From: Lamellibrachia columna
Lineage: Eukaryota; Annelida; Polychaeta; Sabellida; Siboglinidae
DNA: 64,000 bases
Direction: 5' to 3'
NCBI GenBank assembly: GCA_963662155.1
Contig: OY759261.1
Coordinates: forward strand, 32,604,277 to 32,668,276
Position numbers and translations under genes: made by a program. Below, piece after piece: positions 15,330 through 29,017 of this stretch. Each line of letters begins with the position of its first letter. Within the stretch, counting starts at the first letter, position 1. Below the pieces are notes generated by a model. That model worked only from the letters and a program-made list of their open reading frames with translations. It was not told where the DNA came from and did no database searches.

Positions 15330-16165
15330 CGCTTATGTTCTATTATACATAAATGATATTGGGGAAACTATCACTTCCCACATTAAGCTATTTACTGATG
15401 ACTGTCTGCTGTTCAGGATAATTGAAAGTGTTGCTTAAACAGTTGACAGTGTCGCTAACACAGTTGACAGTGTCGCTGACACAGTTGACAGTGTCGCTGA
15501 CACAGATGCTCTTCAAAATGATCTCTGTTAGATGTCACTATGGACCCAGAAATGGCAAATGATTTTTAATCCAGAAATATGCTACACACTCCATATATAT
15601 AAACCCAAAACCAACTAAATATGGATTATTTCATGGAAGGAGTCTCTCTCAAATATGTAAGTTATTATACATATTTTGGAGTCGAATTATTTAAATGGAA
15701 AACCCGAATCGATAACATCACCTCGAAGGCAAACAAAGCTGTCAAGCTAATCAAAAGACACCTATATATGTGTTCACAATAAGCAAAGGAGAAAGCTTTC
15801 ACCACATTTGTTAAGCCTAAGTTCGGATATTCCTTACCGTAAATGTCAAATTAATCAAATGGAGAAAAATACAACGCAAGATTACTAAAAGATTATTCTA
15901 GAGAATCCAGTAATACTAGCATGATGTCCACACTTAACAGGCCAACCCTCCAAAATAGAAGGAAAGTTGAAAAACTGATGGTCTTCCACAAACCTTACAC
16001 CGTAAAATCGCCGCCATCCTGCCAGACTAACTCGCCGCACCAGATCGAGCGATTCGTACCACTTCAGACCAGTTTCCACTTTATTCCCCAAGCATTTCAA
16101 TCCAACGTGTTCAAGTTCAGTTTTGACCACGCACAGTTACAAACTAGAATTCATTAAAACCCGAA
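15327..16165 (+). mobile_element. Second LINE family RT fragment, unit 1
   Basis: The plus strand encodes YINDIGETITSHIKLFTDDC (RT palm with a degenerate FTDD box). After a 21-bp minisatellite come WQMIFNPE and YLGVE-like thumb sequence, then STLNRPTLQNRRKVEK and the terminal FHFIPQAFQSNVF. It is frameshifted in several places. It differs from the CR1-like family above (FTDDC, DIGETITS). Confidence 0.75.
15442..15504 (+). repeat. 21-bp minisatellite, 3 units
   Basis: Units of GTTGACAGTGTCGCTGACAC plus A. In frame each encodes VDSVADT inside the LINE RT remnant. Confidence 0.85.
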
Positions 16166-17081
16166 ATACCCAACAGTTAAACAGCCTCCGATTTCAAAAG
16201 CAGAGTAGAAAAAACGTTATTTTTAGTGTAGGTTGTTCCGTGGAAAAAATCCATAGACGTAACCACTTCACTCCAATTATGTGTTTGTTATTTCTACAAG
16301 AAAAACGTTGTATTTATTTATTTATTTATTATTATCAGTGACTGGTGCTGTCCACTGGGTGTCCACGGGGTTATACACCGAATGGTCTTTCCCTTTGCCC
16401 ATGAAGATGTAGATGATATAATTCAACAATATGCACTCACTATGCTCTGTGCAATGAGCAAAACACGTTGATTGGCGTTATCCAATTTCCAAACGTTTTT
16501 TGTTTCCACATAAACTTTAATGCGATAACTCGATACAACATATACACGTTGATTCACTGATGACACTTCCAGTGTGACGTCGAAGGCAATAGTTAAAACC
16601 ACATATAACGTGAAATTGCATATCGCGAATGTCTTCAGATTAACGACACTTGGTTTCAGTTACGAGATCGATGAGGAAACACAGCACCACAGGTGATTCA
16701 ACGCTCATAAAACCGACGCTCATAAAACCGATGCCTACCTTTTAACCCACCTATACTCATTATTTTTTATGTGTCTAGAGTCTAGAGTCAAAATCGGCAA
16801 AGAAATGTATTTAACAAGCAACAAAGAAAGTCAACGCTAAAACGATATACGGCCTGTTATGTTTGTGCTGATATCTCTTTTCTATCATAACAAATAGCTA
16901 TTTACTAAAAGCATTCTTTGTGCCCTCAAGTTCTTCTAACTTATATGTACATACATTTTAATAACAATTCAATATTAGAAGAAAAAAAACACGTACTGAC
17001 TCTTTATAAATACACAGTTTTCCAATGTTTTCAATATGCATCAGTTAGTTTTGCAGTCACCTAGTTGATTGATTAGAGGTT
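16166..17081. other. Non-coding stretch, unit 1
   Basis: Closely duplicated at 47996-48907. No open frame or RNA gene recognised. Confidence 0.5.
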
Positions 17082-17555
<474 letters not shown>

Positions 17556-17641
17556 ACACTCATTGATTGTCGCAGTCATCACTTTTAAAGTTGATTGTCA
17601 TTTACCACCCTGATTTGCCCTTTACTCCCGCGTGGTGGCGC

Positions 17642-17648
17642 AATAAAA
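17642..17648 (+). promoter_or_regulatory. TATA-like core promoter of copy B
   Basis: AATAAAA is followed directly by CCGGCGCCGTG and ACAGCTACAACCAG. The same block follows the TATAAA of gene C, so it is a conserved core promoter and transcript start rather than chance AT-richness. Confidence 0.55.
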
Positions 17649-17671
17649 CCGGCGCCGTGGACAGCTACAAC

Positions 17672-17722
17672 CAGACCATTGAAGACCTACCCATACCTGC
17701 TTGACCCGTAGAAGTGATCGAG
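17672..17722 (+). other. Non-coding 5' UTR exon of copy B (start approximate)
   Basis: The segment ends in ATCGAG followed by GTAAGT, a strong splice donor. It aligns with the CTCGAG/GTAAGT end of the gene C leader exon. The partner acceptor is TTTCCCATAG ending at 18565, just before CAACA-ATG. The 5' end is estimated from TATA spacing. Confidence 0.55.
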
Positions 17723-18570
17723 GTAAGTCTACCAGTGTGCTTTCATTTGAGTCTATCATTTGAAGTAAATGTATATTTCCGTTTTAAAGGCCTGCCAGTC
17801 GAGTCTGGATATAGAGGTCAAACAAAAAACAGGCCGATATATGACATATTCAGTATATTTTGATGCGTACTCCTATATGTATTGACAACATATATTTATA
17901 CAAAAGTAGTTTTCAAATGCTAAAAATTACTTATTTACGGGCAACAATTTCCATAGCATATTCATTAGAACATAATCGTTCATTAACATTGTTTGCGCGT
18001 CTCAGCGTTCAGATAATGCTTAACAAGCACGTTGTTGCTGTTGGTGTACCTGTCATCAATCTGACAAACGATAACCTCATACTAAAATGCCGGTTTACAC
18101 GAGGAATTGTTTCCCCGTGTGCTGTGTCACGTCTTAGCATTGCGTTTATGCTTACAGGAACAAATAGACACAGCAACCTAGATTTTGACTCTCGCCATTC
18201 AACCTTTATTAGCTTTGATGAAAGTTCGCAACAATTACCCACTAACTCAACATCAGAGAAAACTGGTAGCAAGATTAGAACCAATCCCAACTCACCCCGA
18301 CATAATCATTAAAAAAATTGGCTAATCAGTTACGTTAGGCAGTTTTCACCAATTCTTGCAAAGCGATATCGCGCAACACTGCTTCAGCGTGTCGGCCGAC
18401 AAATTGGACAACAATCGCTCGTGTAAACAGAGTTTAACATTTGTAACACTTCCGATTTTTAACGATTTCCTTAATTAATTTGCAGCAAATTTGTGGTGGT
18501 GATGTAATAACTTACAAAAATATTTTGAATCGCATACATAATTGGGATCAATGCATTTCCCATAGCAACA

Positions 18571-21132
18571 ATGGCGTGGACATTCCGTGGAGTCTGCCTG
18601 CTGCTGGCCCTGACCGCCGCTAGTAAGTATTCAGAATGTTTCAATTGCAATTATTCGTGCATTGAAATTGTCTATGCACAAAAGGAGAACATTAAGAGTA
18701 TTATTTATATTTTTAAATGCACTCACTACATTAAACGAGTATGCAGTGTTGTGACCATTCCTCACCAAATGAATCTACCGAGAATATATAGATGCGTCGT
18801 TTTATAGCAGCGAATATATGTACACATAACATATATTATATTACCTACTACGAAATGACAAGTGCACATTTTATATTAGCTACCACGAAATGAAACGTGC
18901 ACAATATGAAACATGAATCATCATCGTTGCACGTTCCCAAATAGAATTGGAGTTACAAAATTAACTTTAGAATATATAATAACTTATAATAACATGCTGA
19001 AACACTTCTTCCTGAACTAAATGTGATCTTATTATTTACTACGTCACGCATTCATGGAACAAAATACATACGTCGTGTATTGCTACTATTTATTTAACGT
19101 TGTTATTTGTTGCAGATGCAATGCATTGTGAGCCGCAACTCTTATTCCCGTGGATTCCGGACCCTGCTGGAATAGATGTCGGTGAACCATGGGACACCTA
19201 CCCTTCCCCTGAGAGACAATGTTGTGTTGAAGGAGCAAGTGGCTCGTTTGACGCCCAAGGTATGTCGTCCTCCCTTCTTCCCTGGCAGGTTGGGGAGACA
19301 CATCATATACATCTCACTGTCTCCTCATTACGTTCATGATGACAAGTAGTCATCTCCCTCGCTCGTGCTTCCTTCTTTCCCACGATGTGTTCCCCATACG
19401 TGCAATGTTTTTCCATATTCTTTTTCAAAAAGTCACCTTAACAAGGCAGCTACGTTATTTTCGTGGGTTCGATGACGATTAGAAGCGCGAAAGTAATCCT
19501 TTTGATTCGATGCCAGGAAGTAACTGCTACTGTAGAAAAACTTGAATGTCAAAGTCACTGCAATCTTCCGTAAGCGGCAGATTTAAACAATCGTAACTAC
19601 AATCTGAAAACGATAGTATAGTTTAATAAAATACTTGCGAATGATGTAAAATCATTGTTGATGCGCCTGAATGTGACCGTAACGTTAATATCCCTTATTC
19701 TCTGACGTAACTCTCACTTTCATTTAGGCTCACCTGCATCCCAATATCTTCCCTTAGGTCATTGTTCCTCCATCTATCTCGTTTATTGTCCCTAATTATG
19801 TGACGTAAACATTTCTTCGATGCAGCTAAATGTCATATCTGCTACGAGAGGACAAAGAGCACACCCGGCTTCGCGGCAGACCCTAACAACTGTCAGAGAT
19901 TCGTTATGTGTGAGCCGGACGGCCAGGGAGGTTGGAACACCTTCAACATGACATGTCCCGCTTGTACGTTCTGGGATCAGGACAAACTGACATGTGTCCA
20001 AGTTTACTATGATGTCAACAACACTGGGGTGTGCGGCACTTTTACAGAGGTGTCACACTCACTACACATGGTAAGTAACGTTTTTGGTATCTATAGAGTT
20101 ACAAATAGAAACACATGCCAAGGAAATATAGTATATTTAAATCACAAATACTGTCAATAAAGCCATCATGCAAACGGTGTAAAATCGACATCAAATTCAA
20201 CTTCCTCATACAAAAGCATATTTTATTGATTAACACCGATTAGCTGCTACGACTAACATCAAGTAACAGAGCATAACATGTTGGAGTATTTCTACTCAAA
20301 ACGATACGTAAGGATATCAAATATTGAAAACAGAATAACGTATACATACACATGAACTTCAAAAATATTATTACGATTCGACGTGGCAGAAATAAACACT
20401 TCTACGAAACATGATCTGACCAGATGTTCTTTGGATCATCGTTCGATCCGAGTTAAAAGTGGGTCTCCTTTAATCAGATGAAGAAGCCCTGATGTTCTGC
20501 ATCGACTTCGAAGACGACGACTTGGTTTCAAACATCGCGGGTGTGTACCGTCCATGGATTCTCAACGACGGCGTGACCATCGTCGATAGCTTGATGGGGG
20601 TCACCTGTCCACAAGGCCAGAGGTGCGGCTTCTTCAACGAAAGCGTTCTCGAAGTAGCGTTTTTCTCCAACAACTACGCACAATGGCCTTCCCTGAGGAT
20701 CACACTGGACTACATGATGACTGCGTCGACACCGATAGATCAGGGCATCATCAGCAACGACTGTTTCAACCAAGCCGACTACGCTGCTGGCAACTCTCTC
20801 TACTGTTCAGCCAACATCAACACTTTCAACGGTGGACTCAAGGGAACGGGCGTCATCGGGGCTGTTGATTTGTCGGCTGTGAGTATGTCAAAGTGGAATT
20901 TTCAATTGTCGTGATCGATACCAAGTAATATTCGCCTTATTCACTGTACACGACTTTTATGAACACGAACATGCACTGTCATCAACACTGTACATTCGTT
21001 AGTTCCACCAATATCACATACACGTTCATCTTGAACAATATATTTACTATCTGCTTTAATAAACAATTTAACCACTATTTATTTGTCTTACTAATTCAAT
21101 TTGCAGTAACAACAATACTACAAACAAACAAA

Positions 21133-21214
<82 letters not shown>

Positions 21215-21596
21215 CATAAACATATACACATTCATGATGGTAGCAGTTGTTCGTGGACGTGGACGTGGACTGTGTAATGCTATAAATATAACAAGTGTAA
21301 TATCAGTTTGAATGCATGCACATACCGTTTCAGCTCTATATGTGCCGTTCCCAACTAATATCAATATTATAATGTATAGGGTTAACTTATATAATACGCA
21401 GTCGTATTGTAGTTTCAGCTATAAGTTTAAAGCAGTGGACTTAAACTAAAAGCCCATGGCATAGGTAAGGATGTAATCAACTGGATAGAAAAGTGGATTA
21501 CACACAGAAAACAGAGAGTAATAGTAGATGGTGAGATTTCAAATTGGAAATCTGTTTTGAGTGGGGCACCACATGGATCAGTATTAGGCCCTATAT

Positions 21597-21642
<46 letters not shown>

Positions 21643-21643
21643 G

Positions 21644-21690
<47 letters not shown>

Positions 21691-21724
21691 GTATATACAT
21701 ATACATATATATATATATATATAC

Positions 21725-21792
<68 letters not shown>

Positions 21793-21824
21793 GTATATAT
21801 ATATACGTATATATATATATATAC

Positions 21825-21920
<96 letters not shown>

Positions 21921-23061
21921 GATTTGGAAGACGACATATCTAGCAAAGTACTTTAATTTGCAGATTACACAAAAATATTCATCTGGAACTTGTTGTCTGG
22001 GATGGCAATCTTGTTAAGTCTTTTAAAACTCTTTACTTGCCCATTAAGCGCTAGTGTGAGGAAGACTGGGAGGTTGTTCCTATAGGTGGGGAGAAGGCTT
22101 AAACATAGGTGCGGCAGACCTGATTGGTGTGAGGTGGACTCTCACACGTTTGTGGTAGATGGGAGGTTGGATCCAAAAACAGGTGGTAATGAGGTTGAAA
22201 ACTTATCCCATTAGTGCATTAATTGGTATTAACACCAGCAGTGGTGTCGGCTCGTTCTTAAACGTATAGACTACAGTGACAATAATTGTGTTTTAACTGT
22301 CCTGCTAAGTTATGACTAGATTAAATTGCACGTAAAGCTCAACCTCGACTTCTTTGAGAAAACGTTTACAAACTTATAAGTAGCGTATTCCCTAATAGAG
22401 ACCATTATAATAGTATTTACTTATGGAGAAAACATGACCGGCAAATCCCTTATACGATACCGAAATAGCAAAGCGTAGAGCGAAAAACCCATAGCTGAAA
22501 ATCTATACTAACTTATGAACAATAGAATAAATATAGAAAATCTCTTTTCGATTTTAGACATCACAAGGGATGAACTCTTGGGGGGCCGTGGAAATGAACT
22601 GGGTCAATGGAAACCTCGTTTTGAGTACCCCTGCTGGCAATGCCGGACCATCACCATTCGATGGTAAGCAACCTCTTAACTTTATCGCTCACATAGTTTT
22701 GGTCAATCATATATAATCTTCTTTTCTTGTTGCAAGGCGCGAGTAATATATTTAACGGAGGTATTCGTATCACATTTGATGGATCCTACAAACATGAATT
22801 ATTTGAAATTAGTCCCACTTGTGTTATGTATATTTATATTAGACACCTATGGTTGTTTAAAATGAATAACACATGTGTACCATTCACCTATATTGTTTCA
22901 ATAGACAATAGCGAAGTGTGGTATATGTGTATATAGGTCTCATCCGCGAGAGTCACTGCCCCTTGATGATTGGCGCCTTCATCAAGGAACGAATTCCCAG
23001 CTACTTCCAGGGCTACATGGACAACGTAAGTTCGACTTCTTCTTCTTCACGTAACTTATAT

Positions 23062-23102
<41 letters not shown>

Positions 23103-23410
23103 GAGAGGAGATAGAGAAAAGGAGAGGGAAATATATGGAGAGTAAGTGATGTTGGGGGAGGGAGGGAGGGAGGGTGGGAAGGAGGGAAGGAGGGAGGGAA
23201 GGAGGGAGGGAGGGGGAAGGAGGTGATGATGATTGGTGGTGTTGGTGGTGGTTAATGGTTACGGTAACGACAGTGGCAGTAATGGTTGTAAAGACAGTTG
23301 TAGTATCAGTGACCGTGGTAGCAGTAGCATCGGCAGAAGCATCAGCCGCAACATAAGGAATAAATCCATGATATTTTTATTTGTTTCAGATCTGCTTCTA
23401 CAAATGGTAG
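18571..23410 (+). CDS. Copy B: secreted CBM14-LamG matrix-like protein
   Basis: Coding exons: 18571-18622, 19116-19259, 19826-20086, 20478-20878, 22558-22663, 22937-23025 and 23390-23410, giving 357 residues. Residues 1-18 are a signal peptide, and 18-65 a linker with a Cys pair (ECC-like). Residues 66-152 hold a CBM14 chitin-binding domain with Cys at about 68, 71, 88, 94, 109, 112 and 122. Residues 153-351 form a laminin-G-like domain ([49 protein letters not shown]). The last microexon adds ICFYKW. The start has CAACA before the ATG, as in C. The oddity is exon 3: the strong donor CATG/GTAAGT at 20071 would join out of phase with exon 4 and hit TGA at 20490. I therefore end exon 3 at 20086 (TTTTTG/GTATCT), which keeps the frame. 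The role is probably extracellular chitin-associated matrix, by analogy with Pif/BMSP-type proteins but without their VWA domain. Confidence 0.78.
21134..21210 (+). repeat. (CA)n array, intron 4 of copy B
   Basis: CA units with one AAAC variant. Copy A has a short (CA)13 at 2365-2390. Confidence 0.95.
21441..22030 (+). mobile_element. CR1-like insertion in copy B intron 4
   Basis: The plus strand reads [19 protein letters not shown] and GPILFLIYI, then a (TA)n array (21606-21917), then [12 protein letters not shown]. It then jumps to the element 3' end (ATCTGGAACTTGTTGTCTGG). Copy A lacks it: GCAGTGGACTT joins directly to GCCAATTAAGCGC there. It is 5' truncated with an internal deletion and is unit 2-specific. 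Confidence 0.85.
21606..21917 (+). repeat. (TA)n array inside CR1 RT codons, copy B intron
   Basis: About 310 bp of TA with TACG and TATG variants, placed between FLIYI and NDLEDD codons. Confidence 0.95.
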
Positions 23411-23593
23411 GAAGGCGATATATCCGGACCGTGGATGACAATAATCGCCCTGACGAGTAGTTAGTTGATAGATACTCTGTTGTTCTTCTACCATTACTGG
23501 TTATCTCAGTATTCAGTTATGTGAAACAGCGTTTGTTTTAACACCCAATGTTGTTTTGCACAGCTGCACTGTTACTGTTACTTTCACTGCTAC

Positions 23594-23599
23594 AATAAA
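23594..23599 (+). terminator. Polyadenylation signal AATAAA of copy B
   Basis: AATAAA lies about 185 bp downstream of the stop codon, at the same spacing and in the same context as in copy A. Confidence 0.6.
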
Positions 23600-23822
23600 T
23601 TCCTCTCTGCAAATTAGTGTCATATGTGAATTATTGCAATTTTTATTAAGTCGCTAATATAAATGCGTGTGTGCGTGCGTGCGTGCGTGTGTGTGTGTGT
23701 GTTTGTTTGTGAACAAACAAGTAAAAACATACAAACATACATTGCAGAACAACAAGTGTAGCATCAACGAAGACAATGCATGAAAGTTGAAGATTAGAAT
23801 TACAAGAAACGATGTTTCAAGT

Positions 23823-24249
<427 letters not shown>

Positions 24250-24252
<3 letters not shown>

Positions 24253-24848
24253 CTGCCCGTCAGCACACGTGACACATATGTATGTGCTATACCCCTACAA
24301 TTAACATAATGAAGCGCCAGCCATTGCAATGATAACGCTGTTTGGTGACTGCCCGTTATCCCACATAACATACGTGTATGTGCTATACGCCTACAATTAA
24401 CATAATGAAGCGGCAACCATTGCAATGATAACACACTTCGCTTAACAAAGCGATCACCAGTATGAATAATTTTCTCACGAAATAGTTAAGGTTAAGAAAA
24501 GTTAACCTGAATCCCCTGAACATCCGAATCAGAATTTATTTTTATTTAATTTATTATCAGGATCAGGCGTATTGTTTTATATATATTTCCTGAAGAGTAG
24601 GCGAACGGACAATCACAATATGCATACAATGAGATGACACATCAAAAAAGGAAAGAACATCAAAGGAAAGTGAGCATAGTGCAATCAACTGCTAACTATT
24701 TCGTGTGCAAATTATTCATACTGGTGATCGCTTTGTTAAGCGCAGTGTGTTGTCATTGCAATGGCTGCCACTTCATAATATTAATTGTAGGCGTATAGCA
24801 CATAAATGTGTGCCATGTGTGCTGACGGCCAGTCACCAAAGAGTGTTA
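24250..24848. mobile_element. Foldback element, unit 2
   Basis: Same arms as in unit 1 but with a shortened centre (24490-24560). The left tip is duplicated (24250-24330 and 24345-24430). The homology between arms extends past the tips to ~24331 and ~24848. Confidence 0.8.
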
Positions 24849-24929
24849 TGTCGAAAAGTGATTCCACCTAAAGAATATTAAATGCACAGAACCGTTAGTA
24901 ATTCACTTTTATCATTCTAGGCAATTTCG

Positions 24930-27900
24930 GAAATCTGTACATTCCAGCACCATATCCATATTTCCGAGAAAGTATTTTATTGCAAACATGCATTCACGCA
25001 TTTACTACACACATAACATGTGGACCAAACATAGCATGACTAATAAAACGTGTTTAGAGCGGACACCGTTAACGCTGGCTACGTTGACTCATTGCGAATA
25101 GTTTCCAGTTGCATCAATGCATGACAATGTGCTGTATTGCGAGGGTCAAAATAATCCGCAATTGTCATACTATACAACCATTTTATGATTTAACAAAAAT
25201 GCTATTTACTGTTATATAATCATAACTAATGCAATTAAATTGATTAATGAAGGACGCCCGGATATGGTGTCCTATATCCAACAATTCTAACGACATACAT
25301 ACATACTAGGATATGTTTTAGCAAGCCCTTGATACATCTAAGTTTTAGTACCACTCTCAGGAAAAATAATGTCAAAAAATGTATGCCACCTAGCGGAACG
25401 TAATTGCGATAAACAAATGAAAATGCATTTAGAACATTGATGGATCTTTCGGAATATTCCATGGATTGCTGTAACAATGCAGCGACATGATAATTAGGTA
25501 CGTAACAAACAGTTGTCTCACCCAATACGTTAAATGAATAATGGTTGATCAGAAATTGCCGATCATGTTACTTCCCTACCGACGCATAGACATGAATACA
25601 TGAGCAATTTACGTTTGATTAGCAACCTTCTAAGTGTGGATGGTAATTAGATGCAATGATATTAGTTCATCTTTTTAGCAAGGATTAAAACAAACTTCCC
25701 CATCCACAAGGCCACTGCAAATCTCAGAGGGTCGAACGACTACCCATGTTCGTGTAACATAGTTTTATAAAAAAAAAATGTTTTTAAACATATTCCAGTT
25801 AATATGTCCACAAATAGGAAATATTGTGTTATATTATGTTTTATTCCTTTGTCAATTAAAAAATTAACTGTTGACATAAGTTTGTACTTCAAGCTGCACT
25901 GCAACTAGAATGCATTATACAGCATTAGTAAAATGTCAGTGTATATTTGATATTATAACTATTCCTCTTCACCGAAGATAATACATAAGCGGAATATAAT
26001 ATTATCGACCTTCGCCGTATTCCCCTGTATGTGTGTTTTACTGTGGCCAAAACTGTTGCAACTGGTCTTGTTAGTGGCAATCATTTTCTTGAAAAGTTCA
26101 TATTAACGTGTTTAAAATCGCTTATTTTACATAGTTCGTCAGCGTAGCGATCCAACTGCTTACGACTGGAATTGTTACACTGACTAGAAACTGTGTAAAC
26201 CTCTTGCTTTGGAACGCTACCAAGTCTTAGATTCCCGAGGGCTTAAGCGAAATATATGTATCGTATTATAATTGACAACTTAAGCGAAATATAAATGTTT
26301 GTCTTGTATCGTATTATAAATGACAATTGTGTCAATATGTTGAAAACATGCTGATGTGTGGCAAAAATTATTCATGTACAGATGAACACTTGTTTGACTG
26401 TTGACACGCCAATGGCATGGTTGTCCACATGCCGTTCTGAACCGGCTTCTCTGGATGGCACTATTATTTATGTAAGTTAATTAGGATATGAAAGCTAGAA
26501 TCGAAGAATAGTACCAAATAAGTTTAGAACGTTACACACACCGTTTCAATTGCAGCTGTCCGAATGCTAACATATCAAAATATATGTGTACTTGTTTGTG
26601 CAATGATAACACATTTGATTTTGGAAACTTGCAATTCCACTTGCACTGTATTAAATTATTTGGTCAACATATCATTTATAGACGAAACTAATAAAAGTCC
26701 ACGTCAAATTACCGTGTTGCCAAATTTCCTAGCCTAATCAAACCCGTTTAAAAAACAAAGTTAATGAAATAAAATAAAATACATTGGTGTATATAGCTGA
26801 ATCCGTCATCGGGTTTTGATGAGAAAATAATAGATAATAAATCGTTGGTAGGTAATATTAGAGAGTTTTTGCGAGCGCACCGATCTCGGCTCCCTTCCCG
26901 ATCCCGATCTCGCGCGCGATCGGTACGGTGAGTAGGAGATGGGGTACAGAGTAGGATTTTTGCAATACGCGCAAACGTGACCCGATCTACGCGGATGGCG
27001 CCAAATACATCTACCTTAAGTTTTATTGTGTTGTCCCGCAAGTTACATGCTCACTTAGAGCAGGTGCTATTTCTGTATTGATTTCCAAATAAGATCATAA
27101 CACCTTGGATTTTTTTGAGTGAAATAAATATGAAGAATATATAAATTATATTTATTTGTTGATATGTGTAAATGTATGTAAATTTATATCAAAACATTTA
27201 CGCTTTATATTAACTTAACCATTAAATAAATTCAGCTAAATTTGCAGACTTTCTAATTCAAATTAAATTCCAAATCAATATGTTTTGATTTTTATCAAAT
27301 AAATTCTTATAATTCACACAATGTTTGGATCAATTCAATTCCAATTAAGATTTGACCAACTCCCGGATTTTAAATTACAAAATTTACACACATTCATTAT
27401 AGTTGCACATCATCATAGGTCCAGAAAACATACATAACAAGAAAGAATTGGCAATGGGGCAATCTGTCTCAAATCAATCAAAATAAGAAATTCTTGTGGC
27501 ACTCGCATGTTTGGATTCTACCAAAAGTTTACCAATTAATGTACTGGTCTGTGTAATCACACATGTCAAACCATAGGGATGTAGCTAGATTAATTTCTTA
27601 GTTATGACCATTTCCACTTTTTGAAAAATTCGTTTTGTATAACAAACAATTTTGCATAGACAATGTGTACAAATATATCTACATTTTCAGCAGATTTCAG
27701 ATACATACCTTCTCAAGTAAGACGCACCTGATCAATATAATCTAGAACTATGTATTCAGAAGGTTTATGTTTGCATTTGACATCAATATTTACACAGAGT
27801 TCTTACACATATGGAATTGGTACAACATCACCTAGTTGATATTATGTTGTATCGTGAAGCGTCCATCAAAAATTGTGTTTTCAACATTAAGCCATTTGAA

Positions 27901-28850
27901 TAGGGAATCCAAATACGGTGTATTACACTACCATTGTACTTGTTTTTCATATCCAAATAAATTGGAATTTTATCACTATGGCCATAGCATTTTGGCTGCC
28001 ATGCATAGGCCACTTTTAACTATTTACCAACAATATAGAAACTTGAAAGTTCTCACATATGTAGTTATGTTACTGATCCAAATAAGATTTATTTGTTTTC
28101 TAATTTTTGTTAAACTAGCATCTAAAAATGATGGAGAATAACCATGCCAAAATATCAGTTCTTGCATAAGTAGTTTTCGGGTTATTTGTATTTTACGCAG
28201 AACAAGAATGATACATCCGAAAGTATGTAAAATAAAAACACTTTTTTTAATGGTTGCATGTCCCAAATTTGTGCTTCGCACAATTCCGTGGCAATGCGGT
28301 TGTTTATCGTTCTGCAACTAGCGGTTGGTCATTGGAGGTCAGTGTTCATTATGAACTGACAGTTGCAGTTGTGAGCTTCGCATCCCAACAAAATTTTAAT
28401 TTATTTATGAAAATAATAGTCGGATAGTTGCGCTAACCTTGCATATGCGAACAAAGCAAAGGTGCATGAGTCGAAGACGAAGTTAGAAAACTCGAGTATA
28501 TATTTAATTTAAAAAAAAACATTATGGAATGTTAACCATAACTGTTTGTTTCTGCATTGTACGTCATTTCAGTTCACTTCAGCTGGATTTTGTTTGTCTT
28601 GTTTATACTATAGGACTGATCTACAATGCGATGTCTAAATCTAAGTCTACGGTGCCGTCGATGGTTTCTTGTAATTTTTTTTACCATAAAAAGCGCACTT
28701 AAAACTCCGATGCTCTGAACCCGTTGGCAACTAAAATAGGGCAGCTAATCAGTCAACAACATACTAACGTATAATTGCTTTAGATTTATTATTTTTATTC
28801 AACCAGAATTTCAACGTAAGGAGATATGGAGACCACTAACCTGCGAGATC
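24930..28850. other. Unit 2-specific block, no gene recognised
   Basis: Has no partner in unit 1. AT-rich, with short unrelated open frames only. Holds a small tandem duplication (about 26240-26330, CTTAAGCGAAATATA units) and, near 26870-26935, an inverted relative of the 6300-6345 block. Possibly an old insertion. Confidence 0.5.
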
Positions 28851-29017
28851 AGTGTTTTCCCTATTTCATCGTCACGGCTCCGACCGGATAAACACAAGAA
28901 GCGATGACGTAGCACGCATGGCGAGTCCGGGATAGGGAAGGGAGCCAAGATCGGCGCGCTTGCAAAAGCTCTCTATTAACACTGATCATTTGTGACGTAT
29001 CCTCTTCTGCGATATAG

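Noticed and set aside
17860..18312. Open frame of 150 codons between the copy B promoter and the first coding exon
   Set aside because: It lies inside the inferred 5' UTR intron, has no recognisable domain, and a competing minus-strand frame overlaps it.
21544..21946. Long Tyr-Ile repeat open frames (also at 12658-13012, 23787-24304, 39462-39787, 48886-49170 and 56816-57205)
   Set aside because: They are (TA)n arrays read through; the reading is symmetrical on both strands.
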